Part shown: positions 6,526-13,450 of the stretch, in pieces
How the letters are laid out: the number at the start of each line of letters is the position of its first letter
How positions within the stretch are numbered: position 1 is the first letter of the stretch
Source: Alphaproteobacteria bacterium
GTDB lineage: Bacteria; Pseudomonadota; Alphaproteobacteria; Rs-D84
Direction: 5' to 3'
Assembly (NCBI GenBank): GCA_017383325.1
Contig: JAFNYG010000036.1
Location: 1-15,980 of the forward strand
DNA length: 15,980 bases
Program-made: the position numbers and the translations under genes
The notes under the pieces: generated by a model
The model's input: only the letters and a program-made list of their open reading frames with translations
What the model was told of the DNA's origin: nothing
Databases searched by the model: none

Positions 6526-6574
6526 TTCGTCTCCGCCAGGATTAAAAGAAAACGCGCCCAAATGGGCGCGTTTT
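6526..6574 (+). repeat. Direct repeat, copy B: tRNA-Ser 3' fragment plus terminator
   Basis: Repeats 6340-6388 with three substitutions. Only the 3' acceptor strand and CCA of the tRNA are clearly present, so it is not a functional tRNA. Just upstream, GTATCgAGG echoes the GTATCAAGG of the real tRNA, hinting that a longer piece was once copied. One substitution lengthens the hairpin stem. Confidence 0.85.
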
Positions 6575-6575
6575 T
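6553..6575. terminator. Bidirectional terminator beside the Cys-rich protein gene
   Basis: Stem cgcgccc/gggcgcg with loop aaat. A T-run follows on the plus strand and, read on the minus strand, ttttctttt follows directly after the stop codon of the 6574-6846 gene. Confidence 0.7.
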
Positions 6576-6846
6576 ATCTTTGCTTTTTATAACTATCGCA
6601 CAGTTGCGATATCTTGCGTGCCATTTTAAATGCGGCACACGGATCTGGACATTCAGATGAAAAAATCAGTTGCAAATTTCCCTGGGCATCAAAATATTTC
6701 TTGATTGTCGCATTTCCAATTGTCGGATACCAGACAGACTCGCTCATGCGTGCACCCAGATGACATTGCTGTCTGCAACCGTCACAATTGCCCGATGCAT
6801 TGTTTATTTCTTGGTTCAGTTTTTCTAGTTTAGATTGCGAAAACAT
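6574..6846 (-). CDS. Small Cys-rich protein of unknown function
   Basis: 90 residues; I do not recognise the family. Six cysteines are arranged as NCDGCRQQCHLG (C21, C24, C28), ECPDPCAAF (C66, C70) and C83. A CxxCxxxC group plus a CxxxC pair and one more Cys suggests a zinc or Fe-S site, but no defined ligand set could be matched. Between them, ATIKKYFDAQGNLQLIFSS looks like a beta-strand pair. There is no signal peptide or membrane segment. ATG 6846 is preferred because AAGGAAG sits 5 bases upstream; an in-frame ATG at 6903 would add 19 residues and has a weaker GAAGAA. The gene has its own strong promoter and a terminator overlapping its stop. Coding status is well supported; function is not. 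Confidence 0.7.
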   Translation of the reverse strand: MFSQSKLEKLNQEINNASGNCDGCRQQCHLGARMSESVWYPTIGNATIKKYFDAQGNLQLIFSSECPDPCAAFKMARKISQLCDSYKKQR

Positions 6847-6959
6847 TATAACTTCCTTGCTGTTAGGTTCAACAAAATTGTCCATCACCGCATTAATTAA
6901 CATTTCTTCGGCTTTGGCATTTGCCTTAACACACCATTGTACTTTTAATTCGACACACA

Positions 6960-6987
6960 GTTATAGCACACGCGTTGGCTTTGTCAA
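6960..6987 (-). promoter_or_regulatory. Promoter of the small Cys-rich protein gene
   Basis: Minus strand TTGACA (6987-6982, perfect), 16-base spacer, TATAAC (6965-6960). It predicts a leader of about 50-110 bases depending on the start codon used. Confidence 0.65.
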
Positions 6988-7019
6988 GGATATTCAAAAC
7001 ACACTAAATAGAAGTCTTA

Positions 7020-8189
7020 TCAAACCTCAAAATTATAATTTTTAACCGATTTGACGATTGCATTGACCAGTTTGTCCTGATGTTTGCTGGTTTTTAATAA
7101 TTTTTCTTCGGCGGCATTTGAAAGATGCCCTAATTCTAGTAATGCGCCAGGTACCGTTGAACGCAACACCGCAAATGGCGCATGACGAACGTCGGGACCA
7201 GGTTGCTGTTCAATACTGGCACGCTTGAACGATTTCGCACAGCCGGTTGCGTATTCCTCGCTCATTTCTGCGACGGCGTGTTGCTGCAGCGAAGACAGGG
7301 CAATGCGGATATTTTCTTCGAATTCAGTAAAACCTTCGACCCCGATTTTGTCGGCGGCATTTTCAGCCTCGGCCAGTTTTTTTGCCTCCTCGTCGGATGC
7401 CTTTTCCGATAATGTATAAATCGAGAATCCCTTCATTTTGCGGCTGGGGTTCGCGTTGGCGTGCAATGAAATAAACAGGTCTGCTTTGTGCTTCTCAGCG
7501 ATATTGGCGCGTTCCGCCAATTTCAGATATGTATCATTGCTGCGCGTAAGGTAGGTTTTAAAACCATTTGAATCCAGTTTATTCTTTAATTTTTTTGCGA
7601 CGGATAAAACAATATCTTTTTCACGGGTTCCGCCCTTGCCAATACAGCCCGGATCCTTGCCCCCGTGGCCCGCATCAACAACAATTACGTATTTACGTGA
7701 CGCAGTTATCGCAGTCGTAGCGGTTGCCGCAGACGTTGTATACGATGAATTCGTTGCAGACGACGTTGCCCCCGCAACAAAATCCAAGACCAAACGATAA
7801 TCACTGTCCCCGTTCGGTTCTAAGACCATAATTGATGATTTTGGAATTTGGGCAATTGACTGTTTCAATGTGGCAATAATCTGCAAACTGTCACCATTTT
7901 GCGCCTGGGCAATTGATTTAACCAAACCACCGGACGCCAAGTTCGCAGAAATAGATGAATTTGCAGCCGTGTTTGCAATATTTATTACCAATTGTCCCGC
8001 CGGATATGACAATGAATAGGATGGACGCGTCGCAGTTTCAATAACCAAACGCGTTTTGTTTCCAGGCTGAACCCCGGTACGCAAAGAACGCAACGAATTG
8101 CGCGCCGCAAGCGCCACACGCGGCAACATCGCCGTTGCAACCACAGCAAATCCAGTGAATTTCAACAAGTTTCGACGGGTAATTTTCAT
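7020..8189 (-). CDS. amiC: N-acetylmuramoyl-L-alanine amidase, AmiC type, Tat-exported
   Basis: 389 residues. The protein cleaves the amide bond between MurNAc and the stem peptide, usually at the division septum. A twin-arginine signal (TRRNLLKFTG, residues 4-13, hydrophobic core to ALA at 28) fits Tat export, as for E. coli AmiA and AmiC. An AMIN-like beta domain (about 35-140) and a Ser/Thr/Ala linker (about 140-165) precede the Amidase_3 catalytic domain. Zinc ligands are the His of IVVDAGHGGKDPG, the Glu of TREKD and the His of LFISLHANAN; the catalytic Glu lies in GALLELGHLSN. A helical insertion (SLQQHAVAEMSEEYA region) resembles the autoinhibitory helix of AmiB/AmiC. The start at 8189 places the Tat signal at the N terminus; a 30-residue upstream extension runs over the promoter. 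There is no Shine-Dalgarno, and the mRNA is probably leaderless. Confidence 0.92.
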   Translation of the reverse strand: MKITRRNLLKFTGFAVVATAMLPRVALAARNSLRSLRTGVQPGNKTRLVIETATRPSYSLSYPAGQLVINIANTAANSSISANLASGGLVKSIAQAQNGDSLQIIATLKQSIAQIPKSSIMVLEPNGDSDYRLVLDFVAGATSSATNSSYTTSAATATTAITASRKYVIVVDAGHGGKDPGCIGKGGTREKDIVLSVAKKLKNKLDSNGFKTYLTRSNDTYLKLAERANIAEKHKADLFISLHANANPSRKMKGFSIYTLSEKASDEEAKKLAEAENAADKIGVEGFTEFEENIRIALSSLQQHAVAEMSEEYATGCAKSFKRASIEQQPGPDVRHAPFAVLRSTVPGALLELGHLSNAAEEKLLKTSKHQDKLVNAIVKSVKNYNFEV

Positions 8190-8196
8190 GAGTTGT

Positions 8197-8225
8197 ATTA
8201 TATCAAAATTCAGCATCGCGTTCAA
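8197..8225 (-). promoter_or_regulatory. Promoter of the amidase gene, leaderless arrangement
   Basis: Minus strand TTGAAC (8225-8220), 17-base spacer, perfect TATAAT (8202-8197), then 7 bases to ATG 8189. Transcription would start at or next to the A of ATG. Confidence 0.7.
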
Positions 8226-8294
8226 GCCTAATTCAGGAATATATGATTGCGTTTGGGAAAATATTCGTATACCATGCAATTTGTCAGTTAGCAG

Positions 8295-8323
8295 TTGGGC
8301 GTCGATACCCCAATTCCTATACT
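8295..8323 (+). promoter_or_regulatory. Promoter of the GT6-like glycosyltransferase gene
   Basis: TTGGGC (8295-8300), 17-base spacer, TATACT (8318-8323). The start is about 15-20 bases upstream of ATG 8346, leaving room for the GGAG site. Confidence 0.5.
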
Positions 8324-8345
8324 GAAAAAATATAGGAGTTCTTTT

Positions 8346-9227
8346 ATGAAAAAAGTTGCCATTTTATATATTGCACTGGGGCGGTATATCACATTTTGGA
8401 AAGATTTCTATGAATCCTGTGAAAAGCACCTGGGGCCGTGTGAAAAGCAATACTTTGTATGGACCGACAATGAAACTTTTGAACATTCAGACGCAGAAAA
8501 TGTCACAATCACGCCTGCACATAAAAAGGGGTGGCCATATGATACACTGTTGCGATTTGAAATGTTTCTGCAACGCGAAAAAGAACTGAAAGAATTTGAT
8601 TATATATATTTCTTTAATGCAAATATGCAATTTGTAAACCCAGTAGATCTGGCCGAGATTACACCGTGTGAATGGCATGACGGATTGGTTGCAGGCAGCC
8701 ACCCGGGGCGCCGTGGCGACGTGTTTTCTGGCAATCCAGACGTATTTGGATATGAACGCAGACCAGAATCAACAGCGTACATACCATATGGCAAGGGAAA
8801 ACACTATGTCTGTGGCGCATTTAATGGCGGAACCAGTGAAGCGTTCTTGAAAATGTGCAGAAAATTAAAGAAAAACATCCAAATCGATTTGGATAATGAC
8901 ATTGTGGCACGCGTTGATGACGAATCCCATCTGAACGCATATCTGGTTGACAAGGAATTCTTGCTGTGCGGACGCGCATATGGATTTCCTGAAGGAAAAT
9001 TAAAACATGTGAACACAGTCGAAATGCCGATGATAAAGGTAATTTCCAGACATAAAGAAAGTCCGAAATACGGCGGCGTGCGTTGGTTACGCGGTCAATC
9101 AGAACGCAAAATTCCAAACAACTGGATTGTTCGCAACGTGATGATTCCAGGTTGTAAAATCATATCGCTGTTTATGCCAACACAAAAATACAGACGACGG
9201 GTAAAAAATTATTTTGGTTCTTTGTAA
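8346..9227 (+). CDS. GT6 family glycosyltransferase (histo-blood-group ABO / alpha-1,3-Gal(NAc) transferase type)
   Basis: 293 residues. The frame shows the ordered GT6 motifs: KVAILYIALGRYI at the N terminus, KGWPYDTLLRFEMFL (61-75), YIYFFNANMQFV (86-97), GSHPG (117-121), YIPYGKGKHYVCGAFNGGT (145-163) and DDESHLNAYL (191-200). Animal GT6 enzymes use a metal-binding DxD; here it is NAN (91-93), the NxN form seen in bacterial GT6 enzymes, which are metal-independent. The Glu of DDESHLN is the conserved catalytic-site acid. There is no stem or membrane segment, so it is probably cytosolic and acts on a glycan precursor; donor (Gal or GalNAc) and acceptor are not readable. A basic tail of about 35 residues extends the domain. 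GGAG lies 7 bases before ATG 8346. No glycan-synthesis operon surrounds it. Lateral origin is plausible. Confidence 0.87.
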   Translation: MKKVAILYIALGRYITFWKDFYESCEKHLGPCEKQYFVWTDNETFEHSDAENVTITPAHKKGWPYDTLLRFEMFLQREKELKEFDYIYFFNANMQFVNPVDLAEITPCEWHDGLVAGSHPGRRGDVFSGNPDVFGYERRPESTAYIPYGKGKHYVCGAFNGGTSEAFLKMCRKLKKNIQIDLDNDIVARVDDESHLNAYLVDKEFLLCGRAYGFPEGKLKHVNTVEMPMIKVISRHKESPKYGGVRWLRGQSERKIPNNWIVRNVMIPGCKIISLFMPTQKYRRRVKNYFGSL

Positions 9228-9253
9228 AAAAATCGCCCATATGGGCGATTTTT
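9228..9253. terminator. Bidirectional terminator between the GT6 gene and alaS
   Basis: A perfect 26-base palindrome with core atcgcccatatgggcgat and A/T tails on both sides, directly after the GT6 stop and overlapping the alaS stop. It ends both converging transcripts. Confidence 0.85.
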
Positions 9254-11330
9254 ATTCAGCCAATGTTCCGACAGACATTGTAATACGACGGATACCACTG
9301 CTGATAGATTTTTCTTTGTTTACCTTGGCCTTTAAAATTTCGCCGGTGTGATATACGTGCGTTCCACCACACAATTCACAGGAAACATCGCCCGCGGTAA
9401 TAACCTTGACTGTGTCGCCGTATTTTTCACCAAACAGTGCCATCGCACCTTTCTTGACCGCATCCGCCATCGACATTTCATCATGTTCAACCGGCATATC
9501 CATGGCAATCCATTTGTTAACCAAATCTTCGACGGCCTGTTTTTCATCCGCCGTCATTGCACGACCAAAGCGAAAGTCAAAGCGAACAGAATCTGGGGAA
9601 ACCTTTGACCCGCGTTGTTCAACATCTTCGTTCAGTACGCTGCGCAAAGCCGCCTGTAGCAGGTGCGTTGCCGTATGCGCGCGCGCCGTCTGTTGACGTA
9701 CCGCAGTGTTAATAACAGGTTTTACAACATCGCCAACATTTAATGCGGATGTTAATACACCCTTGTGAATAACAACGCTGTCAACACGCGCGGCCTCTGA
9801 CACGTTCATAACCGTGTTATCACCAACCCTTAATTCGCCACAGTCACCGACCTGGCCACCCTGGGTGCCATAGAAATTTGTTTTGTCTAACGCAACCTCT
9901 ACTTCATCACCTGCGATCGCAGATTCAACAAATTCCCCGTTGCGCAAAATAGACAGCACGCGCGATTCCATATCAATCGGCGCATATTTTGCCGTATCGT
10001 CTGTGCCCGATAAATCCGTCTGAGATTCCCAATATATACGCGTTCCCTTGGTATTGGCACGTGAACGTTCCTTTTGTTCGGCCATGGATTTTTCAAATCC
10101 CGCAACATCAACGTCAATGTTTCGATCGCGCAAAATCATCTGGGTCAAATCCAATGGGAATCCATATGTATCAAACAATTTGAACGCAACATCGCCAGGC
10201 AGCACATTGTTATTCAGTTTGGGAATTTCATTTTCCAGCAACTTCATACCATTTTGCAACATGTCTGCAAATGCATTTTCTTCGTTCTGAATAATTTCAA
10301 CAACACGCGCCTGTTCGCGCGCCAATTCTGGATACGCTTCGCCCATTTCTGTGATTAGTGCAGGATACAATTTTGACAGCAATGCCCCACGATGTCCCAA
10401 AATCTGGCCGTGACGCATCGCACGACGCAATATACGACGGATTACATATCCGCGATCTGTGTTTGATGGGATAACACCATCTGCAATTGCAAAACCAACT
10501 GAACGCAGATGGTCGGTTATAACCTTGAAACTGGCAACATTTTCGGCAGTTTGGGCGACACCGGTAATATCAGACACAGCGCGTTTTAAATTTACAAACA
10601 AATCAGTATCATAGTTGTCCGTCTTGCCCTGCATAATGGATGCAAATCGTTCCAGCCCCGCCCCAGTATCAACATTCTGTTTTGGCAGTGGTGTCAAATT
10701 GCCGTTTGCGTCGCGATCGTACTGCATAAATACGTCGTTCCAAATTTCAACCCAGCGACCACCATCTTCGTCGGCAGAGCCCGGCAAACCACCCGGCAAA
10801 TCAGCCCCCATATCATAGTGCATTTCAGTACACGGCCCACACGGCCCCGTTTCGCCCGCCGACCACCAATTATCTTTGTCCCCCAGCAAAATTGCGTCTT
10901 TGCCAGAAACCTGTTTCCAGATTTTAACCGCTTCGTCATCACTGTAGTGCGTGGTCACAACAATGCGATTTGGATCCAGTTTGAATACCTTGGTCAATAA
11001 TTCCCAAGACATTTCAATCGCGCCGGCCTTGAAATAATCGCCAAAAGACCAATTGCCCATCATTTCAAAAAACGTATGATGACGACCATCAAAGCCAACG
11101 TCTTCCAGGTCATTATGTTTACCGCCGGCACGAATACATTTCTGGACGTCTGCAACACGCGGGGCAAATGCAGGTTCTGTGCCCTGTAAAATCCCCTTCC
11201 ATGGGACCATACCCGCAACCGTGAACAGCAACGTTGGATCATTCGGTATCAGGGATGCCGATGGCACAATCTGGTGCCCTTTGGATTCAAAATACTGTAA
11301 AAAAGCCTGTCTTATTTCGTTATATGTCAT
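9252..11330 (-). CDS. alaS: Alanyl-tRNA synthetase lacking the C-terminal C-Ala region
   Basis: 692 residues. Attaches alanine to tRNA-Ala. The class II catalytic core is intact: RQAFLQYFESKGHQ, CIRAGGKHNDLEDVG (65-79), HHTFFEMMGNWSFGDYF (84-100), CGPCTEMHYD (164-173), DTGAGLERF (221-229) and DRGYVIRRILRRA (292-304). The editing domain that removes mischarged Ser/Gly is complete, with zinc-site residues H552 and H556 (HTATHLL) and C654 and H658 (CGGTH). The protein stops at SSGIRRITMSVGTLAE, the editing-domain boundary, where E. coli AlaRS (876 residues) continues with the oligomerising, tRNA-elbow-binding C-Ala region. The stop overlaps a strong terminator and no lost reading frame follows. 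ATG 11330 is chosen because AAAGGA lies 8 bases upstream and the family N terminus begins here. Confidence 0.95.
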   Translation of the reverse strand: MTYNEIRQAFLQYFESKGHQIVPSASLIPNDPTLLFTVAGMVPWKGILQGTEPAFAPRVADVQKCIRAGGKHNDLEDVGFDGRHHTFFEMMGNWSFGDYFKAGAIEMSWELLTKVFKLDPNRIVVTTHYSDDEAVKIWKQVSGKDAILLGDKDNWWSAGETGPCGPCTEMHYDMGADLPGGLPGSADEDGGRWVEIWNDVFMQYDRDANGNLTPLPKQNVDTGAGLERFASIMQGKTDNYDTDLFVNLKRAVSDITGVAQTAENVASFKVITDHLRSVGFAIADGVIPSNTDRGYVIRRILRRAMRHGQILGHRGALLSKLYPALITEMGEAYPELAREQARVVEIIQNEENAFADMLQNGMKLLENEIPKLNNNVLPGDVAFKLFDTYGFPLDLTQMILRDRNIDVDVAGFEKSMAEQKERSRANTKGTRIYWESQTDLSGTDDTAKYAPIDMESRVLSILRNGEFVESAIAGDEVEVALDKTNFYGTQGGQVGDCGELRVGDNTVMNVSEAARVDSVVIHKGVLTSALNVGDVVKPVINTAVRQQTARAHTATHLLQAALRSVLNEDVEQRGSKVSPDSVRFDFRFGRAMTADEKQAVEDLVNKWIAMDMPVEHDEMSMADAVKKGAMALFGEKYGDTVKVITAGDVSCELCGGTHVYHTGEILKAKVNKEKSISSGIRRITMSVGTLAE

Positions 11331-11357
11331 GTTATTGTTCCTTTGATTATCGTGGGC

Positions 11358-11386
11358 ATTGTATAAATATTGTTCCACAGTTTCAA
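11358..11386 (-). promoter_or_regulatory. Promoter of alaS
   Basis: Minus strand TTGAAA (11386-11381), 17-base spacer, TACAAT (11363-11358). It predicts a leader of about 20 bases containing the AAAGGA site. Confidence 0.6.
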
Positions 11387-11411
11387 TTATATATTTGTAT
11401 TTTTAAAAAAA

Positions 11412-12242
11412 TTATGCGTCCTGTCCAGATTCTGGGGGTGTGATGGCACACAATGCGGCACGCACCACCGCATCATATCGCGAAATCGCACGCGATATCT
11501 GTTGTGCTGGATTCTTGGCCGGTTGCAGCGGCATTCCGTATTTTGTCGGCGCAGTATCAATATCTGTCGCGATATAGTTTATTGTATCCATATATATAGG
11601 CGCAGCGCATTCATTATCGTGATGGGCAATAATGTTCAATGCCGACCACATCATCATATCAACAGGTGGCCGAAAAGATAAAGATTCATCCGTATCGGAT
11701 ATTGCCTGGGTGGATTCGTTCAAAACCGCCGCCATGCGCAAAATTACAGGATATCGAACCAGCGTCCCCGCCAAGCCAACATGTGGCCGAACCAAATATA
11801 TGTTTTCATTGTCTGTGTGGCAACATTCTGGGGCACGAACAGCACGCAACACATCAATCAGTCGTGTGCGAATGACCGCCATATTTTGTATAATTGCAAA
11901 ATTATTTTTTGACACATTCGGGACAGTCAGGTTCGTCAAAATATCATCGTCATCCACAAAAACAAACCAATCTGCATTAAACTTTTTCCTGTGTGCAAAA
12001 TCCAGAATCGCCAACCGCGCACGCAACATACCAACATTGTACGTTGAATTTATAATATACAGCCGCCCGCGATAGCCCAACCTGCGAATTTGCCGCCTGC
12101 TGACACGGGATTGGGGATTATCGTTATATATAATCAATACATAATTTGTTTTTAAGCGCGCCAATCCAGGGACAGATATCCCCAGATATTCGTTATAGAA
12201 CGTAGTAATCCCAACAATAATTCGCGATTTCCGATTAAACAT
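11412..12242 (-). CDS. GT-A fold glycosyltransferase (GT2-like)
   Basis: 276 residues. IIVGITTFYNEY (8-19) matches the first strand of nucleotide-sugar-binding GT-A enzymes; YVLIIYNDNP follows, and WFVFVDDDDIL (92-102) supplies the DxD-type metal/donor site (D97-D100). The middle section YNVGMLRARLAIL resembles the N-x-G-x-x-x-A-R helix common in GT2 enzymes. The C-terminal half is less conserved to my eye, but PPVDMMMWSALNI is a plausible acceptor-side region with an acidic residue. No membrane segments. Donor and acceptor cannot be named. The single ATG at 12242 has no Shine-Dalgarno and lies 6 bases after a weak -10 box. The gene ends 26 bases upstream of the alaS promoter with no obvious terminator, so read-through into alaS is possible. 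Confidence 0.75.
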   Translation of the reverse strand: MFNRKSRIIVGITTFYNEYLGISVPGLARLKTNYVLIIYNDNPQSRVSRRQIRRLGYRGRLYIINSTYNVGMLRARLAILDFAHRKKFNADWFVFVDDDDILTNLTVPNVSKNNFAIIQNMAVIRTRLIDVLRAVRAPECCHTDNENIYLVRPHVGLAGTLVRYPVILRMAAVLNESTQAISDTDESLSFRPPVDMMMWSALNIIAHHDNECAAPIYMDTINYIATDIDTAPTKYGMPLQPAKNPAQQISRAISRYDAVVRAALCAITPPESGQDA

Positions 12243-12248
12243 ACCAAA

Positions 12249-12277
12249 ATATTAGATAAAAATTTCAAAAATTGCAA
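12249..12277 (-). promoter_or_regulatory. Possible promoter of the GT2-like gene, leaderless arrangement
   Basis: Minus strand TTGCAA (12277-12272), 17-base spacer, TAATAT (12254-12249), then 6 bases to ATG 12242. Each box matches consensus at four of six. The palindromic TTGCAA is shared with the divergent promoter. Confidence 0.4.
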
Positions 12278-12301
12278 TTGCATAGTTATTTGTGATATAA
12301 T
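12272..12301 (+). promoter_or_regulatory. Promoter of the 12327 membrane-protein gene
   Basis: TTGCAA (12272-12277), 18-base spacer, perfect TATAAT (12296-12301), followed by a GAGGG ribosome site before ATG 12327. Confidence 0.5.
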
Positions 12302-12326
12302 TAGCTTGATAGCGAGGGACTTTCTT

Positions 12327-12803
12327 ATGAAACCAACAATGTTGTTTGCGATTGTTTTATTAACATCTATTGTTTTGATGACTGCCTTTAATATAACATT
12401 ATCGCCGACAACCCCGATTGTTTTACCCCCGAACGTTGCGCCAGACGCACTGTTTGTATGCCCAACAGAAAGCAATACTTGGGATATACTGGCGGCGGGG
12501 CTAAACCAATTTACAAAACCATTGACCATCGGATTTTTCTTTGCAGTGATAATGTTGTGCTTTTCATGGTCGTGGGCAATGTATCAAAACTTATTAAAAG
12601 ATAAGTTTGTTCGCGACGCATTTAAGACACCATGGGCGCTGACTAAAATATTGTTTTGGGCATTGATAATTGTGCTGATGTTGCTTAAAACCCCAAACCA
12701 TTTTAGGACCGTCCAAGTCACAGGCACAAATACGAACTGGGTATTATGCGAAGAGAACACACCAGGCGCAAAGGCAGTGCGCGAAAACACAGTACACAGA
12801 TAA
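12327..12803 (+). CDS. Three-span membrane protein of unknown function
   Basis: 158 residues; family not recognised. Hydrophobic segments lie at about 4-22, 66-84 and 106-121. The loop between the first two (about 23-62) holds a proline-rich stretch and CPTESNTWD, and the tail after the third carries WVLCEEN; C45 and C141 could both face the periplasm and form a disulfide if the first segment is a signal anchor. The loop between spans two and three is short and basic (KDKFVRDAFK), consistent with a cytoplasmic side. GAGGG (12314-12318) precedes ATG 12327 by 8 bases; the longer frame from 12306 overlaps the ribosome site and is unlikely. It stands alone between divergent and downstream units with its own promoter. 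A secretion- or envelope-related role is possible but not shown. Confidence 0.7.
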   Translation: MKPTMLFAIVLLTSIVLMTAFNITLSPTTPIVLPPNVAPDALFVCPTESNTWDILAAGLNQFTKPLTIGFFFAVIMLCFSWSWAMYQNLLKDKFVRDAFKTPWALTKILFWALIIVLMLLKTPNHFRTVQVTGTNTNWVLCEENTPGAKAVRENTVHR

Positions 12804-12812
12804 TGTATTTTT

Positions 12813-12851
12813 GTCAATAACGCAAAAAACGGGGCGTTTTTGATTATTGAC
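12813..12851. terminator. Nested dyad after the membrane-protein gene, overlapping the HU promoter
   Basis: Outer arms GTCAATAA (12813-12820) and TTATTGAC (12844-12851) enclose an inner aaaaac/gttttt stem. It could end the upstream transcript. Its right arm also contains the first of two overlapping TTGACT boxes in front of the HU gene, so it may equally act as an operator. Confidence 0.4.
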
Positions 12852-12880
12852 TTGACTTAAAGCGCGGAATTCTCTACGAT
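12852..12880 (+). promoter_or_regulatory. Promoter of the HU gene
   Basis: TTGACT (12852-12857), 17-base spacer, TACGAT (12875-12880). A leader of about 75 bases follows before AAGGAG and ATG 12962. Confidence 0.55.
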
Positions 12881-12961
12881 TCGTACAAGCAGTACAAGGA
12901 ATGTCCATTGGAACTGCGGGACAACCTTAAAAATAAATAATTCTTATGAAAGGAGAAACAT

Positions 12962-13234
12962 ATGAACAAACAGCAATTGATTGAAGCAATCGCGAACGAA
13001 GTTGATATTACAAAAGCAACCGCAGCATCATGCCTGGACGCATTCATCAACACAGTTACAAAAGTTTTGAAAAAGAAAGGCGAAGTTCGCTTGGTTGGTT
13101 TCGGCACATTTGCAACAGCAAAACGCAAAGCAACAACAGGTCGCAATCCACAGACAGGCGCTGCAATCAAGATTCCTGCTTCTACACAGCCTAAGTTCAA
13201 ACCAGGTAAAGCTTTGAAGGAAGCTTTGAACTAA
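12962..13234 (+). CDS. hup: DNA-binding protein HU
   Basis: 90 residues, the standard HU length. It is a nucleoid protein that binds and bends DNA without strong sequence preference. MNKQQLIEAIANEV, VRLVGFGTF (42-50), the arm RNPQTGAAIKIPAS with intercalating proline P63, and the C-terminal PKFKPGKALKEALN all match HU rather than IHF. A strong AAGGAG ends 7 bases before ATG 12962. Codon use is strongly biased (GCA, ACA, AAG), as expected of an abundant protein. It has its own promoter and a strong terminator, so it is monocistronic. Together with ihfB at 4643-4924 the window carries two members of the HU/IHF family. Confidence 0.95.
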   Translation: MNKQQLIEAIANEVDITKATAASCLDAFINTVTKVLKKKGEVRLVGFGTFATAKRKATTGRNPQTGAAIKIPASTQPKFKPGKALKEALN

Positions 13235-13257
13235 AAAAAACAACGGCTTTTATATTA

Positions 13258-13290
13258 AACAAGGTCCCAGATTTGGGGCCTTGTTTTTTT
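13258..13290 (+). terminator. Terminator of the HU gene
   Basis: Stem aacaaggtccc (13258-13268) with ggggccttgtt (13275-13285), followed by five more T. Confidence 0.85.
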
Positions 13291-13369
13291 CGCATAATTA
13301 CGGCAATCCGTTCCGGAATAAGACTGCACACAGGCCAATAGGTACCTTTTCCCAATTGCGGTATTACAA

Positions 13370-13398
13370 TTGCACAGCAAAAATAAAAACGATATAAT
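13370..13398 (+). promoter_or_regulatory. Promoter of the DUF378 gene, with a dyad over the -35
   Basis: TTGCAC (13370-13375), 17-base spacer, perfect TATAAT (13393-13398). Two CAATTG boxes (13353-13358 and 13367-13372) straddle the -35 and could be an operator. The leader contains a small hairpin TGTCTT/AAGACA (13404-13420). Confidence 0.5.
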
Positions 13399-13450
13399 AC
13401 AGATGTCTTAGTTAAAGACACATGTAAACCTTGAAAAGGAGAAAAAATAG

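Noticed and set aside
6526..6538. A second functional tRNA-Ser
   Set aside because: Only the 3' acceptor strand and CCA are present; no D arm, anticodon arm or matching 5' strand is found.
6246..6660. Open frames of about 130 codons on both strands across tRNA-Ser and the spacer
   Set aside because: They run through the tRNA and both terminator hairpins, have no ribosome site, and their internal repeats merely reflect the duplicated tRNA end.
6846..6960. Longer reading frame upstream of the Cys-rich protein
   Set aside because: The codons before ATG 6903 look protein-like, but the frame has no ATG/GTG/TTG before a stop inside the promoter, so it is not annotated.
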